Source: Paralvinella palmiformis
Lineage: Eukaryota > Annelida > Polychaeta > Terebellida > Alvinellidae
NCBI GenBank assembly: GCA_025642065.1
Contig: JAODUP010000349.1
Coordinates: 187,501-251,500 of the forward strand
Direction of reading: 5' to 3'
Length of the DNA: 64,000 bases
The notes beneath the pieces were generated by a model, which saw only the letters and a list, made by a program, of their open reading frames with translations, searched no databases and had not been told where the DNA came from. Positions 22,070 to 34,036 of the stretch are shown piece after piece; positions within the stretch are counted from its first letter, which is position 1; each line of letters opens with the position of its first letter. The position numbers and the translations under genes were made by a program.

Positions 22070-23040
22070 ATAAGTTGTATATTTATATTAGATAATGTTA
22101 TATATATATATAATCAGGCTAACCGAGAAGTAATACTCCGTAAACTCCAATGAAAAATACTATATGAGAGTGTCAAGACTATATGAGGAGGCGCGGTTAC
22201 CCAATTAATTACATATTTAGCAGTCCATGTCTGCGTTTCTGTCTTTTAAATTAGTGTAATATAGTGCAATATGTAATATAATAAATGTGCTGCGCTAAAA
22301 AAGTTGTCATGAAGCTTTTATAAGAAAATATTTAAGAGATTTAATGAAACTAGTTTTTATCCTGAACTCTGTTATCGATTCTAGAAGTTTGTACCATGTT
22401 TCTGGTGCTTGATAAATAAAGATCTTTGATAACAAATGCTGTTATTCTATATTGTTCATGTGCTTGATAAAAGTGTCTTGTTTCGTGCGAGTGAATAGTA
22501 CTGTTTACAGTGAATAGGCTCATTAGCGATTCTAGCAATGTGACATCAAGGAATGAATGCATTAGTTTCGAAAAGTGAAAGGTAAATATGTCCTTTACCT
22601 GCTCTTTTTGATATGTCACCATCCATACCAGAGTGCACGAAACAAGCTTTTATTCTATTGGACACTCCCATATGACTCGTAAACACTAACTCATATGCGA
22701 CAGTCATCTGGATTTTACGCAGAGTTTGGCACTAACAACTGTTGGTGCATTTTAATCGTGTTAACTTTGATTAACTTCGACACCTTATACAACAAACCAT
22801 TACTTTTCTCGTACCAACTGACTTTCCCTTTTTCACCTAGTTTTTGTCTGGTTATAGGGAAGTAGCATGTTTTTATATATCATGCATAATGTCATATTTT
22901 GTAGTTTAAATAGATCAGGAGAAAATCCAGTCAAAGATGTCTGTTTGCAATAGTATAAAGGATAAATGCGTCACAATTTTCCGACTGTTATCTTAGAGAT
23001 AATATTTCAAGTACTAAAGTGAGCAGTGAGACTGTCTCGA
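22070..23040. other. Unassigned stretch after the LINE
   Basis: AT-rich, with no domain recognised. A 90-codon reverse frame at 22350-22622 has no recognisable motif. It may be LINE 3' untranslated sequence, without proof. Confidence 0.3.
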
Positions 23041-23044
23041 TTCA

Positions 23045-23870
23045 AGCCACTATACGCCATCTGCAAAAATGTCACAGAATAAACGCAGAGCAGTATCACC
23101 TCTATCACCAGGTTTTGAATCAAACACTACAGGACCCCATCATTGGTAATCAGATGGACATGATGGTCAAGAAGATAGAATCACTACACTAGGATATGTC
23201 TAACGTACAACATACTGACTGGGGATAACACACGTCGTACTCAGAGGTGTATGATTAATGAAGGAAGAATGACAAGAGAAAATCTGAGAGAGGAGCTCCT
23301 TCAGGCAAATGCCCGGTGATGTGACGGATAATTTGATGTTTAAAAATGTACCAGAACAACCTGGCAAGGATGTGAAGGATGCTGGAGTGCACGGAGAAAG
23401 ATATGAAGATGACTGAAACAGACATAATGTCAATACACTTCAACAAAGTGTCCAGGTAGAATGCTAATGTAGGAGCTGGTCCCAGATATATCACAGCTAA
23501 TATGGATGATGGTGGGAAAGATGTTGTGTGGCGGTATACCATCAACCTGAATATTGCTAAGAATATTGCTGTATTCACCATGTTACCCAGAGAACGAGCT
23601 GATGGGAAACACCAACTCTAATGCGCCATTAAAAGACAACCAAAGCTCAGGGCCATTACACAGGGTGAGATGGGCTGGTGAGAAACCACTTGTAAATGGA
23701 ACCGTCCAGGAAGTAAAGCGGGATCACATTAAAGACATAAACAACATAAACATAGACACCACAGAACGTGCCACAGAGATGAAGGTGGAAACGTCAGTAC
23801 CAAAAGCCTCCTTAAGAAGCTAATTTCGAGGAAGCGATGTGAGAATTGAGGATACTGATGACGCTGTGTC
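23045..23870 (+). pseudogene. LINE ORF1-like (L1-type RNA-binding protein) remnant
   Basis: Stepping between frames gives, in order, KRRAVSPLSPGFES, DNLMFKNVPEQPGKD, KMTETDIMSIHFNKV, GAGPRYITANMDDGGKDVVW, NIAVFTMLPRE and GTVQEVKRDHIKDI. This order of phrases (an RRM-like beta strand with NVPE, IHF-x-RVHR-like, RPR-I-AKF-like, and a closing PRE) is that of the RNA-binding ORF1 protein of L1-type LINEs. Several stops and shifts show it is dead. Confidence 0.5.
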
Positions 23871-23973
23871 CGTTCTGGGTGATGATTGCCGAGCTGCACG
23901 AGCTACACACAACACATAGGTCTATCGTATGGCGAGATGTGAACAGAACATCGAGCATTATGATGATGATGGG

Positions 23974-24156
23974 ATGATTGATGTTTTACGGCCACTTTTG
24001 TGCACAAGGTAGGCTAAATGGGCCGAGCGACCTCCAAAGGTAATGAGACGAAGTGAAAGACGAAACAATCTTCAGATATGCCCACGCCGGGATTCGGACA
24101 CGGGTGGTAGTGATATGTGGTCCAACACGCTACCGCTAGACCACGGAGGCGCCCAA
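23974..24156 (-). repeat. SINE-B, full length with target-site duplication
   Basis: tRNA-like head at the right end (reverse of gcctccgtggtctagcggtag), body with ggtaggctaaatgggccgagc, and gatgattgatg at the tail. It is flanked by a 15-base direct repeat tatgatgatgatggg at 23959-23973 and 24157-24171. The repeat is low complexity, so the match is suggestive. Confidence 0.85.
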
Positions 24157-24174
24157 TATGATGATGATGGGCAA

Positions 24175-25050
24175 TATGGGGCTCGAAGCGTTAGTTAGAG
24201 ATGTACTTGACATGTCATGATTCTTCACGGATCAACTAAACCGGTGAATGACATATCGTGTTATATAGTCTGATTATAATGTGCATTTATTGGTCTCGTC
24301 AAGGGGAGATTTTCAAAACATTATTACGATAATTAAAACATTATCAGTTTAGTGCTGAATATTATGAACTTGTCTTGATTAATATACGTAAGCTGTTATT
24401 GTTACCCAGATTAAAATGATTAGCGATTGTGGATATAATGATTTGAAATTGAAAATGTCAATGTTTTTGAGAATATTCACATAAATGTGCTGAACAAGTA
24501 GAGTATAAAAATAAGCAAACCTGGACATCTTTATGATGACCAAGTCAAATATAATCAAACATTTTAATAGAGAATACATTATTTATAGTAGATCTAATAA
24601 TTTTTAATAAGATCATAATGTAACATTATTGTATTATACCGATGTTATTGAACCTGGATATACATGCAAGATGTATGCGACAATTGTAAATTACAAGAAG
24701 TACTCTTAATTTGAAGAATTAATTTTATCAGTCATTTCAAATAATTTAATAAAATGTTCATAACGTAAAATATTAGTCAATTGCACAAATTGTATTAGAA
24801 TAACTTTGTTTAATAACTATGCATGGACAATAGGAACATCTTGATGTGTTCATTATGATTATCTACGTCAAATCATAATTCGTATTTGTAATTATCCTCT
24901 TGTTAAACTCAGGCGTAAGAAACAGTATTATTATAGTAATACACTTAAACTATTTTGATAGTATTGAATAAATATACCCTGTGTCAAGGTATTATTATTT
25001 TGTCCAAAAATATGTGTGATTTGCTATTATTATGAATATATAATCTTTGA
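24175..25050. other. Unassigned AT-rich stretch
   Basis: No gene, RNA or repeat recognised. Confidence 0.4.
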
Positions 25051-25051
25051 A

Positions 25052-26385
25052 ACAGGGGGTCGATAACCTTATTAAGGGGAAGGCCAAATCGTAAAAATTG
25101 ACTTGGTCGGACGGTCGGGGGGGGGGGGGATGAGGCGGGAAGCGCCGAGTGGGGATGAGTGTGGGACAACGTCCCCCTCCCACTGGCAAACGTTTTTTAA
25201 AACAGTCTAAATGTCACAAATATATGAAATTGTTTCGAAATGTATGGGTAGTAGAGTGCAATTTGGATTAAGCCAGTGGGTAAAAGTGGATAAGAAGCTC
25301 CATAATACATTGTTGGTCTACCGTGACCTATACTCCTCGCATATAGTAACTTCATGAATATTAATGATTATATTCCAGTAACACAATAAGTAATAAAAAA
25401 ACGTGAACGAATTATATGTAACGTTTAATTTAATTTTCAATTCAATGCGCGGTCTGGTGCTTCGCTTGCTTCACCAACTCCTGAATATCAGGCTGTATAT
25501 GGGTGCTTGCAAGCCGGCACACGTGCATCAGTGAATTACTACGCGTCTTGCTCTTTGCAAAAATCACTTTGGTGAACAGCTGTTCGGATAGTTACATGCT
25601 TCCGATTGTCATTCGAGCGTGATACATTATAGTCCGGGGAACTAGTCGGCCCTGGAACATATTGTTGGTAAAACCTATAACTATCGCAACATTAGTAAAC
25701 TCGGTTTTCAAGTCAGTGCTGCTTTGCAAATCAATCAGTTCCATCTGCAGGCAACACTGTCCACGGTTACTGCGAACGGAGTTGCAAATAACGCAAAAGC
25801 CTGGTTGTTGGCGCGCAGATATGCAACATCGGTTTTTGAATTATTCTCACAGCTGCCCAACAAAAGTACCATACGTAGTGGCCTCGGTAGATTAACTTTC
25901 TTACAGAATGTTGTAAAATGTGCACAATTGCATTGTTTGAGTTGTCCCACCCACATACGAAGCTTCACCTCAAATGCGCTGACGTGTTCAAATATTTTGT
26001 TGATTACTGGTCTCTCCCCTGTAATTTTATGTGCAACACATTCATATATTTTGAAATATCTACCAAGAATGCCAAATCTAACAACCATGCTGGGTCTGAC
26101 AGAAAACAGTATGTGAATCTTTATCCAATATTATATCAGCATGGCATCCAACGAGGACTTTGATAGAATACAAAACTTTTAATCTCTCCTCCCGATTACC
26201 AAATAAGGCTTAAAAGCTAGCCAGCTCCTGATTGATCGGCCGAAACCTATGTGTAAGTGGGTTAAAAGAGATGTGAGAATGTCCATGCTTTACAAATACT
26301 GTACTATCCACAAATTCTCTAAACTTCAGAATGAGGTCGCGGGTCGGACAGAATACCCGCGGCCCGTAGGTTGCCGACCCCTAAT
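25052..26385 (-). mobile_element. hAT-type DNA transposon remnant with terminal inverted repeats
   Basis: The ends read cagggggtcgataacctt at 25053 and, inverted, aggttgccgacccct ending at about 26377, matching the CAGGGGTCGGCAACC-type ends common in hAT elements. Flanking 8-mers ctttgaaa and atttagaa agree at five of eight positions, as a decayed 8-base target duplication would. The minus-strand interior holds transposase traces: AWLLDLAFLVDISKY, EHVSAFEVKLRMWVGQLKQC, NNQAFALFATPFAVTVDSVA and SEQLFTKVIFAKSKTRSN, the last resembling the C-terminal hAT dimerisation region. The family resembles the GTF2IRD2/ZBED group. The N-terminal half and DDE core are missing or unreadable. Dead. Confidence 0.75.
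25735..26160 (-). pseudogene. hAT transposase fragment
   Basis: The clearest open part of the transposase, about 117 codons (25735-26088) plus adjacent frames. It includes the conserved HVSAFEVKLRMWVGQL and LFATPFAVTVD phrases. Upstream, phrases from another frame (LAFLVDISKYMNVLHIKLQG) show that a shift has occurred near 26050. Confidence 0.7.
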
Positions 26386-26389
26386 TTAG

Positions 26390-26770
26390 AACAATAATTT
26401 CTTAATAGTTATCATTGTGCAAACTTTAGACACTATGCTATGATACAGTAGTAAGACAAATGTGATTCTAAGTGATTTCCCTCAGTGTTCAACTTCTATG
26501 TAAAATTGTTGCCAATTTCTTGTAAAATATAATTATACCTGTGCACTGATTGGGAGACAGATATGTTCCTTCTGTGTTTCTATCTAATTAGATACCTTGT
26601 GTTGCATTTTGAAATTGTATCCAGCTTGTATCGATTGTGTACCAACACGGTTCACCGTAATGATAGCTATATATATGTATGCAATCTTTAGATGTGACAT
26701 AGACATTATTTTAAAAATAAATCACCATGAAATTCAGCTATGTATATTTCCACAATCATATTAATAATGG
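26390..26770. other. Unassigned AT-rich stretch
   Basis: Nothing recognised between the hAT remnant and the next LINE. Confidence 0.4.
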
Positions 26771-26773
26771 ATA

Positions 26774-29215
26774 ATGCATGATGTTGGTTTACAATACATT
26801 CAGCATATTGCAATGGATGATAAACAACGGATACTAAGTTTGAGTAACGGATTGGACTTAAAAGATATATTGGCTCAATATGCCATAGATACTGATAATA
26901 AGCAAGATGTTATATATCCAGTATATTGGGAGATTATAAATTATATGAAATTGGATCAAATGTCATCATTTGTCAAAGCTCTTAAGAGAGGGGGGAAATA
27001 ATTTAGCACATTTCATTTAAATATTCAATCTTTATCGGCTAAATATGACAAACAATTTTTTTCGATTCGTCTACAGGATCAAAGTATAGTCCTTGATTTT
27101 ATATTATTATACGGAACTTTCTTCGTGAAGATAACATGAATTTATTTCAATTGCCAGGAAATAATTTTATTTACAGAAATGGGACAAAGATGAAGGTGTA
27201 GAAGTTACAATGTACATCCATTCTAATATTCCTTTTACCATTCATGATGATATCTCTACTTTTGTTGAAGGCTGACTTCGTGGACTGTGTTCGTGGAAAT
27301 GGTCAGAAAGAACAAGAAAACTTTGATAGGGGGAAACTATAGGCCACCAGGTAATAATCCAGCTAAATCTGTGTTAAAATATTTTGAAAACCTTTCTAGA
27401 AACGCTGAAACATGAAACACATGTTATACTTGCAACTGATAGCAATTTCAACCTGCTACTTATTGAGGATCATACCCATACAGCTAATCTATTCAATGTA
27501 TTGTTAGTCAACTCTTTCTTTGATTCTATATTTCTAAGCTAACCAGATTTATAAACGCACTGCAACTCTCATTGATAATATATATTTAAATAATTTGACT
27601 AACAGCATAAGAGTTAATTCAAGAATATTATACCAATCTTCTGGATTTTTACTGATTTGAAATCTTACAAGCAAACTGTAAATGAATACAATAATGTAGA
27701 ATATCAATAAATAATTGATTGACAAAATGCATATAGAGCTTGGCAAACTTTAGTGGGATTATCTAAATGATATATGCCAGTTAAAGATGCCTATGAAGAT
27801 ATTACTGAATATATTACTCACTCCAAATGTTAAGATGAAAATTAAATCTGTCAGTGTAATAAGAGATCCTTGGGTTACAAAGGAATTAATGACTTCATCT
27901 GTGACAGATGGGAAACTACCATAAAACATAGGGAAATCTAAAACCGACAATGAATATAATAATCATATAAAGTATAGAAATATATTTAATCAGTTAAGGA
28001 GAAAAGGAACACAAATTTATATTAAGAATGTATTTGAAAGCATTCGAATTGATATTAAATCAACGTGGAAAACAATCAATTCCATCATTTGTAAAGAAAT
28101 TACATCTATGGAAGACAACTGTTTCAGAATCAAAAATATATCTGATGATTCTTTTTTTATTGTTTTATAAGAGCCGGTAAAACATATGCAGAAACAAATG
28201 CCTGCATAAAAAAATCAGTAAATCATTATTTGAATAGACAACGCACACGAAATGAAAGAGAAATATTCCTGCCACCAACAGATGATAATGAAATTCGATT
28301 AGTTCATACAAATTCCTAAACCTAAACACATTTCAAGATGTACTAATCTAACCGCTTATCTGCTAAAGGAAATTGGTGGAAATATATCTCATCCAATGAA
28401 CATATTATAAGTCTAGAAGTAAGGATGACTGAAAATTATAGGTCGGTGTCATTGCTGCCAGTTCGTTCTAAAATTCTGGAAAAAAGTAGTCAATAACAGA
28501 CTTTTAAATTTTCTTGGGTTGCAATACTTTTACTGATAAACAATTTGGTATAAAAAGGGACAGAGTACTACAAATGCAATTACAAAATTTATAACTGATC
28601 TAGGAAAATTCCTTGATAATAAGGCTGTTTACTGTGATTTATCTGAGGCTTTTGATACAATTGACCATGACCTACTCTTGAAATAATTTTATAGCATTAG
28701 AGAGCATGCAGGCGCTTAAATGGTTAAGTAGCTATTTACTATACAGACGACAATATGTTGAATATCGATCAGGCTCATATATCCGAGGGATAATTTATAT
28801 ACTATGGGGTACCACAAGGGTCAGTACTAGGGCCTTTGTTGTTTATTATCCCCAATTTGGCAAAGCACATTATATGTTATTTACAAACTCATGAATAAAT
28901 AAAACAAATTCACCACATATTATAATTGGAGATGAATAAATATAAATAGAAGTACCCATTTTAAATTTCTAGGTGTTGTAACTGATGATCAGTTAAAATG
29001 AGATCGATATATATAAATAATTTCAAACGTCTATCTAGTGTTTTTATGCAATAACAAAAACCAAACATGTCTTGAATAAGAAACACTTGATTTTATTATA
29101 TAATGACTTGGTATACCCCATCTTCTATATGGTATTACATTGTGGGAAATATATATAATGTCTACTTAAATAAGGTGAATGTGCTTCAAAAGAAACTAGT
29201 ACGAGTAATTGCAAA
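26774..29215 (+). pseudogene. Decayed LINE with endonuclease and reverse transcriptase, 3' end missing
   Basis: Traces in order: STFHLNIQSLSAKYD (27006, endonuclease start), GNNFIYRNGDKDEG and VTMYIHSNIPF (27150-27240), RSVSLLPVRSKILEK (28442), FDTIDHDLLL-like (28650), YYGVPQGSVLGPLLF-like (28797-28850, the RT motif before the catalytic YxDD), then NVLQKKLVRVIANA (29178-29218) from the C-terminal region. Numerous stops. Motif style is CR1/Jockey. It stops where the LTR-element sequence begins at about 29218. Confidence 0.75.
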
Positions 29216-30410
29216 CGCAGCAGAAACCATTGAAACCTTTAAAGTAACCCAGTTGGATGCGTCAAATGTCGTCAATGTTGAACACCTAGTCCAATCACAA
29301 AAGTCATTGGATAAAATTAAGGGTCTCACAGATAAGCGAAAACGTGGTAAAAATGTACACTGGTTTTCACACGAAGGTGATATCTTGTGCCGTTACTTTC
29401 AGTCGGCTCTAGCAAATAGTGGCAAAGTGTTGCGTCAAGTAGTAGTTCGAAATCGTTACGTACCCAAGTTATGACGATTGCACATGATGGTATCCTAGCG
29501 CGTCTCGTGGGTATTCAGAAAACCAAACATCAGATATAATTGTGTTTCTATTGGCTTGGAATCGAGGGTGATGTTAAATCGATCTTGTAGGACCAATTAG
29601 TCCTGTATCTGAACGTGGTTTTCGATATATACTAACCATCGTAGATTATGCTACTCGATACCGTGAAGCGGTTCCACTTAAACAAATTTCTACAGAAGAT
29701 GTAGCCGAGGCATTGGTAAGTGTATACCATCGCGTAGGATTGCCAGAGGAAGTTGGGGTCACAGTTCACTTCATCAGTGATGAATGAGGCGAATAGATTA
29801 CTGTCCATAAAAAGGTTAAACTCTACCTCGTACCACCCAATCTGCAATGGCTTAGTCGAAAGAATTAATGGTACTCTTAAAAGCATGCTCAAAAAGTTAA
29901 CTGTGGACAAATCGAAAGATTGGGATCGTTATTTGACATACATTCCACAAATGAGTACAGGCTTTTCGCCGTTTGAGTTGTTGTATGGGGGATCTATGCG
30001 GGGTCCCATGCAAATACTAAAATAATGTTGGCTGAATGAAAATGTTAAAAATGAGGTCAAAACAAGTTATGAGTACGTCCTTGATCTTCAAAATCGTATC
30101 GAAGAAACGTGTGAAATGGCCAGGAAAGAGCTGGATAAAGCCCGAGGTCGTTACAAGAAATATTATGACCTGAAAGCGCGTAGTCGTATATACAAACCAG
30201 GTGATAACGTTTTAATATTGTTGCCAACCGACAATAACAAACTTTTGTTGCAGTAGAAAGCTCCATTTACAGTGATCGAATGTACTAATCCATATGATTA
30301 CAAGTTGGATATTAATGGGAAAACCCGTACATTCCATGCAAACATGTTGAAACAATATTTCAGTAGAACTGAATCTAACAACCTTAATGTGTCTGGATCC
30401 ATATTACAGA
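29216..30410 (+). pseudogene. Ty3/Gypsy-type integrase, damaged
   Basis: The first part (to 29474) carries the segment before the integrase zinc finger: HLVQSQKSLDKIKGLTD, VLRQVVVRNRYVPKL and IAHDGILARLVGIQKT. The catalytic core follows: DLVGPISPVSERGFRYILTI (first Asp), then YATRYREAVPLKQISTEDVA, GSQFTSSVMNEANRLLS, and GLVERINGTLKSMLKKLT with the Glu. The turn that should hold the second Asp, just before GSQF, is altered by a deletion and frame change near 29750. Near 30180-30260 is the C-terminal VYKPGD-N-L-LLPTDNNKLL-like segment, with a stop at about 30255. It cannot catalyse integration. It lies upstream of RT, not downstream as in usual Ty3/Gypsy elements. Confidence 0.8.
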
Positions 30411-30550
30411 TAGTCTTCACAAAATCTAGATGATTTGATCATATGTGATAAGCTGTCCAAGAACCAGAAAGATCAAATATTGCGTGTTACTATTGCGAGC
30501 ACATCATCGAATTAATCACTGATGAACCTGTGAGATCAAAATGATATCCT

Positions 30551-31800
30551 TTGCCGTTTTCTGTGCGAGTTATTGCTAATGAAGAGATCACAAAAATGTT
30601 GGAACTAGACGTGATTGAACGATCTGAATCTCCGTACGCATTGCCTATAGTACTAGTCCGGAAAATGGATCATTCAGATCGATTCTGTATTGATTATAGA
30701 GCCATTAACCGTGTTACTGTCTTTGATCCTGAACCCAAGCCAAAGCCAATTGATATATATGCAAAGCTCAAAGAAACAAGGTATCTTACGAAGGTCGACC
30801 TTTCTAAAGGTTACTGGCAAATATCCGTTCGCAGGGAAGATCGCCTTAAGACCGCTTTTATTAGTCCGGATCAGGGATGTTTCCAATTCAAGCGAATGCC
30901 ATTTGGTTTGATGAACTCTGCAGCAACATTAAATCGGATGATGCGAAAATTGCTACATGGTATGACAAGTGTTAGTAGCTACATAGATGATGTGTTGATC
31001 CATACAAATTCGTGGAAGGAACACCTGAAAGTGTTACGTGAATTACTGTTTAGATTGAGCAAAGCAGGATTGACAATAAAAGTCTCAAAGTGTATGTTTG
31101 GTTTTGACAAACTTGACTATATCGGGCACATGATTGGTACAGGTACGGTTTATATGCAATCTGATAATATTGACAACATCAGAAAAGCTAAAAGACAGAC
31201 CAGAAAGAGATTGGTAAGATCATTCAATGGATTGGCAAGTTATTATAGAGATCACATTCCCAATTTTTCTACAACAATAGCATCATTGACAAATCTAACA
31301 ACGAAAAGTAAACCAAATCTTGTCGAGTGGAATGAATGTCACGAACAAGCGTACTTAACATTGAAATATTTGCTAAGGTCAGAGCCAGTTCTACAAAGCC
31401 TGACTTTGAAAAGCGTTTCATATTACAAGTTGATGCGTCTGATGTAGGATTATGTTCCGCCCTTATGCAGGAACATGATGGTGAATTGTTGCCTGTTGCG
31501 TTTGCAAGCAAACAATTGCTTCCACGTGAGAAAGCTTATTCCGTTATCGAAAAGGAACGTTTGGCAGTTGTGTACGCTGTCCAAAGGTTTAATCAGTAAC
31601 CTTATGGTCTCGTGTTCGCCCTGCTAACTGATCATTTACCGTTGATATGCATGAATAGAAACCGCGTTGCAAATGATCGTATTATGCGATGGTCATTGCT
31701 ACTATAACGTTATTAAATGAGAATCGAGAATATAAAAGGCTCACAAAACGTGTTTGCTGATTTTCTCAGTCGTTGTAGTTAAGCATTGTTGCACTTGGAA
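30551..31800 (+). pseudogene. Ty3/Gypsy-type reverse transcriptase and RNase H
   Basis: The open frame 30551-31447 encodes the RT: SPYALPIVLVRKMDHSDRFC, then TKVDLSKGYWQISV (catalytic Asp block), FQFKRMPFGLMNSAATLNR, and SSYIDDVLIHT with the YxDD active site intact. A frame change at about 31400 leads to the RNase H: VDASDVGLCSALMQEHDGEL and VIEKERLAVVYAVQRFNQ, then a stop, then further traces to FADFLSRCS near 31775. RT motif spacing is normal. The break between RT and RNase H and the damaged integrase make the element inactive. Confidence 0.85.
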
Positions 31801-31870
31801 TATGGTATTTTTACTAATGTTAGTTAAGAAACCGTCCCCGTACATTTTTTTTTAAAGTGGGAAGGTATTG

Positions 31871-32750
31871 TCAGAAGGTTCCAGTTTATGTTGTGTTGGG
31901 TTGCATTATTGTTCCCAGCATGATATTTACGTGGTTCACTGCACACCCAAACTGTTGTCACTGTTGTGCCGCCGTGGTCTGTGGTTTCACTGGGGTAAGC
32001 TATTGTTAACTTTGGCGTCCTGTATTTTTCTGTGTACAATTCCATCCTAGTAAAGATTTATAAGGAGTTGATTTCTGTTACAAACAAGCATTTATCCAAG
32101 GAAGCCAGCGGAGTAGTATGTTCACATATGATGTGAAATTTGCAGAATATTCTATGTGTATTTGTAGCTGGTTGGAAAATATTCGTGTGGATGCCAGAAT
32201 TGACAGCATACCTCTGTTAAATATAGCGTGATGTGAGTCAGTTACTCTGCGTCTGTGACTTCAGTTACCTTGTCCTGTCAATCATGGTCATGCACCATTA
32301 GTCGACGTCGGGCTGTAGCTGTCGTATGAGCTAGTGTATGTCGGGTCTCAGAAATTAGAACTGTGTGTGTATCGATATGACAGTAGCTGCATCATAGTCA
32401 GCCTAATTTAACATTTAATCGTCAAATATCTCTTTAGCTGAAAGCGCCTTGTGGTTACGCTTGCGCTATTTTTTACCACGTTAACACTTACATATGGTGT
32501 TACCAATATACTGGAACCAAAGTGATCAGGTATGCACATTGACCGTGCCACCCCACGTGTGCATTTAACCAAATAAAATGATCTGGATACCGAGCGCTCC
32601 AACCACAACCCGACGCCTACAATCTATATAAAGATTTTGCTATTTAGGAATTTACCTCTCTCAAATGTTTAGAATTGGCAGAACAAATCCACAAATTAAT
32701 TTACCATTTATTTTTTTAATTCGAAATATTTCTTCCATCACAATCCTACT
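31871..32750. other. Possible 3' LTR and flank of the LTR element
   Basis: No gene supported. If 31867 is an LTR start, tata-like taaagatttataagg (near 32050-32065) could be its promoter region. No matching 5' LTR exists in the window to confirm it. Confidence 0.3.
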
Positions 32751-32756
32751 TGGAAT

Positions 32757-32828
32757 ATAAACTACTCGGAGTAGGTATTCCGAGTAGGTACTCGGAGTAG
32801 GTACTCGAAGTACTCGGAGTAGGTACTC
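32757..32828. repeat. Minisatellite of actcggagtaggt units
   Basis: About five units of 10-13 bases built on actcggagtaggt, one inverted-looking unit (attccgagtaggt). The half units ctcggag and ctccgag can pair. Confidence 0.85.
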
Positions 32829-32865
32829 ATGGTAAAAAGTATCAGGCAAAAAAGAGTCGGTGAAA

Positions 32866-32965
32866 AACGGAATTGGAATTGATAAATTTGGAATTGATAC
32901 ATTTGATGTAGAATTGGAATTGACCAAATGGAATTGAGTGGAATTGGTAAAATAGAATTGACCCC
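32866..32965. repeat. Degenerate ggaattga repeat
   Basis: About eleven copies of (g)gaattg with short variable spacers. It lies 40 bases after the actcggagtaggt array. Confidence 0.85.
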
Positions 32966-33005
32966 ATGTCTGTTCTTAGATGTCTATTTCCCATATGAAC
33001 ATTCT

Positions 33006-33176
33006 CTGAACGCCTCCGTGGTCTAGCGGTAGCGTGTTGGACTACAGATCACTACCACCCGTGTTCGAATCTCGGTGTGGTCATATCTGAAGGTTGTTTC
33101 GTCTTTGACTTCGCCTCATTACCTTTGGAGGTCGCTCGGCCCATTTAGCCTACCATGTGCACAAAACATCAATCAT
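33006..33176 (+). repeat. SINE-B, full length with 14-base target-site duplication
   Basis: The head gcctccgtggtctagcggta has an A-box and gtgttcgaatctcgg a B-box, so it is tRNA-derived. The body of about 110 bases contains tcattacctttggaggtcgc, and the tail ends in a short atc run. The direct repeat catatgaacattct flanks it exactly at 32992-33005 and 33177-33190, showing insertion by target-primed reverse transcription. The perfect duplication suggests a fairly recent event. Confidence 0.93.
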
Positions 33177-33194
33177 CATATGAACATTCTGACT

Positions 33195-33980
33195 AAAATG
33201 ATGAATATATGGATTATTTACACAAATTGTGTAACATCATTGATAATTATAAGTCACCACATGTATATATTTGTTCAATAAAATATGTTCATAAGTGCAA
33301 TTATATGATTTCAAACAAGTTTTACTCATGAAAATATATTGTGTTTCATACATCGTTTTTAATTTGTGATGTAATATTTCAAATAAATCGCTACCCAAAG
33401 TATTTTTGTTACTTCTTTTATTTAACACCACATGCGTACAAAAGTAATATATTGAAACGACTCCCATACACAGTGCCATCTTGTGAATGAAATAACATAA
33501 TGAAATACAGGCCTGGGTCGAATGAAATATAACACCGGGACAGGAGGCAAAACTTGATCTGGAAATATACGAATAAAACTTCTGAGACCTATCATTACAT
33601 TCTAATAATTAATTTATTATTATATGTCTACTTTATTACACCAAAAGTTAGTCATAAAAGTCACGATGATAGGCAAATGAACGTAATTGAGTGCTTATGC
33701 CTGGTCATATCGTGCGACTTTGCATACGTTTGAATAAAAACCTTGGTAAAGAAAGGTCCAGCATTAATATTTTATATTTAAAATATCGATTTGATGTTAT
33801 ATAATATATTATACTTTTTGGTGTGTCTAAAGAATAACTCGGTTATTATTCATTAAGCTTCTCCAGATAAGGAAATATAACTTACAATGCTATGATGAAC
33901 GCTTTTGTAACCCAAAATATGTCTCAAATGTATTTAGTTTAAGCATTACCTACATCATGCTGGAATTAGATGACGTACTA

Positions 33981-34036
<56 letters not shown>

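Larger units (their letters stand above)
29216..31870 (+). mobile_element. 5'-truncated LTR retrotransposon with INT-RT-RNaseH order (Gmr1-like)
   Basis: The integrase C-terminal segment and the RT N-terminus are joined by only about 150 bases of linker in the same orientation, and no LTR lies between them, so this is one element and not two. Ty3/Gypsy relatives with integrase ahead of RT are the Gmr1 group. Gag, protease and the 5' LTR are absent; the left edge abuts a LINE fragment. After the RNase H, a purine run (aaagtgggaagg, near 31855) followed by tattgtcagaagg could be the polypurine tract and start of a 3' LTR, but the LTR end could not be located. Confidence 0.7.

Noticed and set aside
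25724..26116. 130-codon forward frame in the hAT remnant
   Set aside because: Antisense to clear hAT transposase motifs, with no recognisable content of its own.
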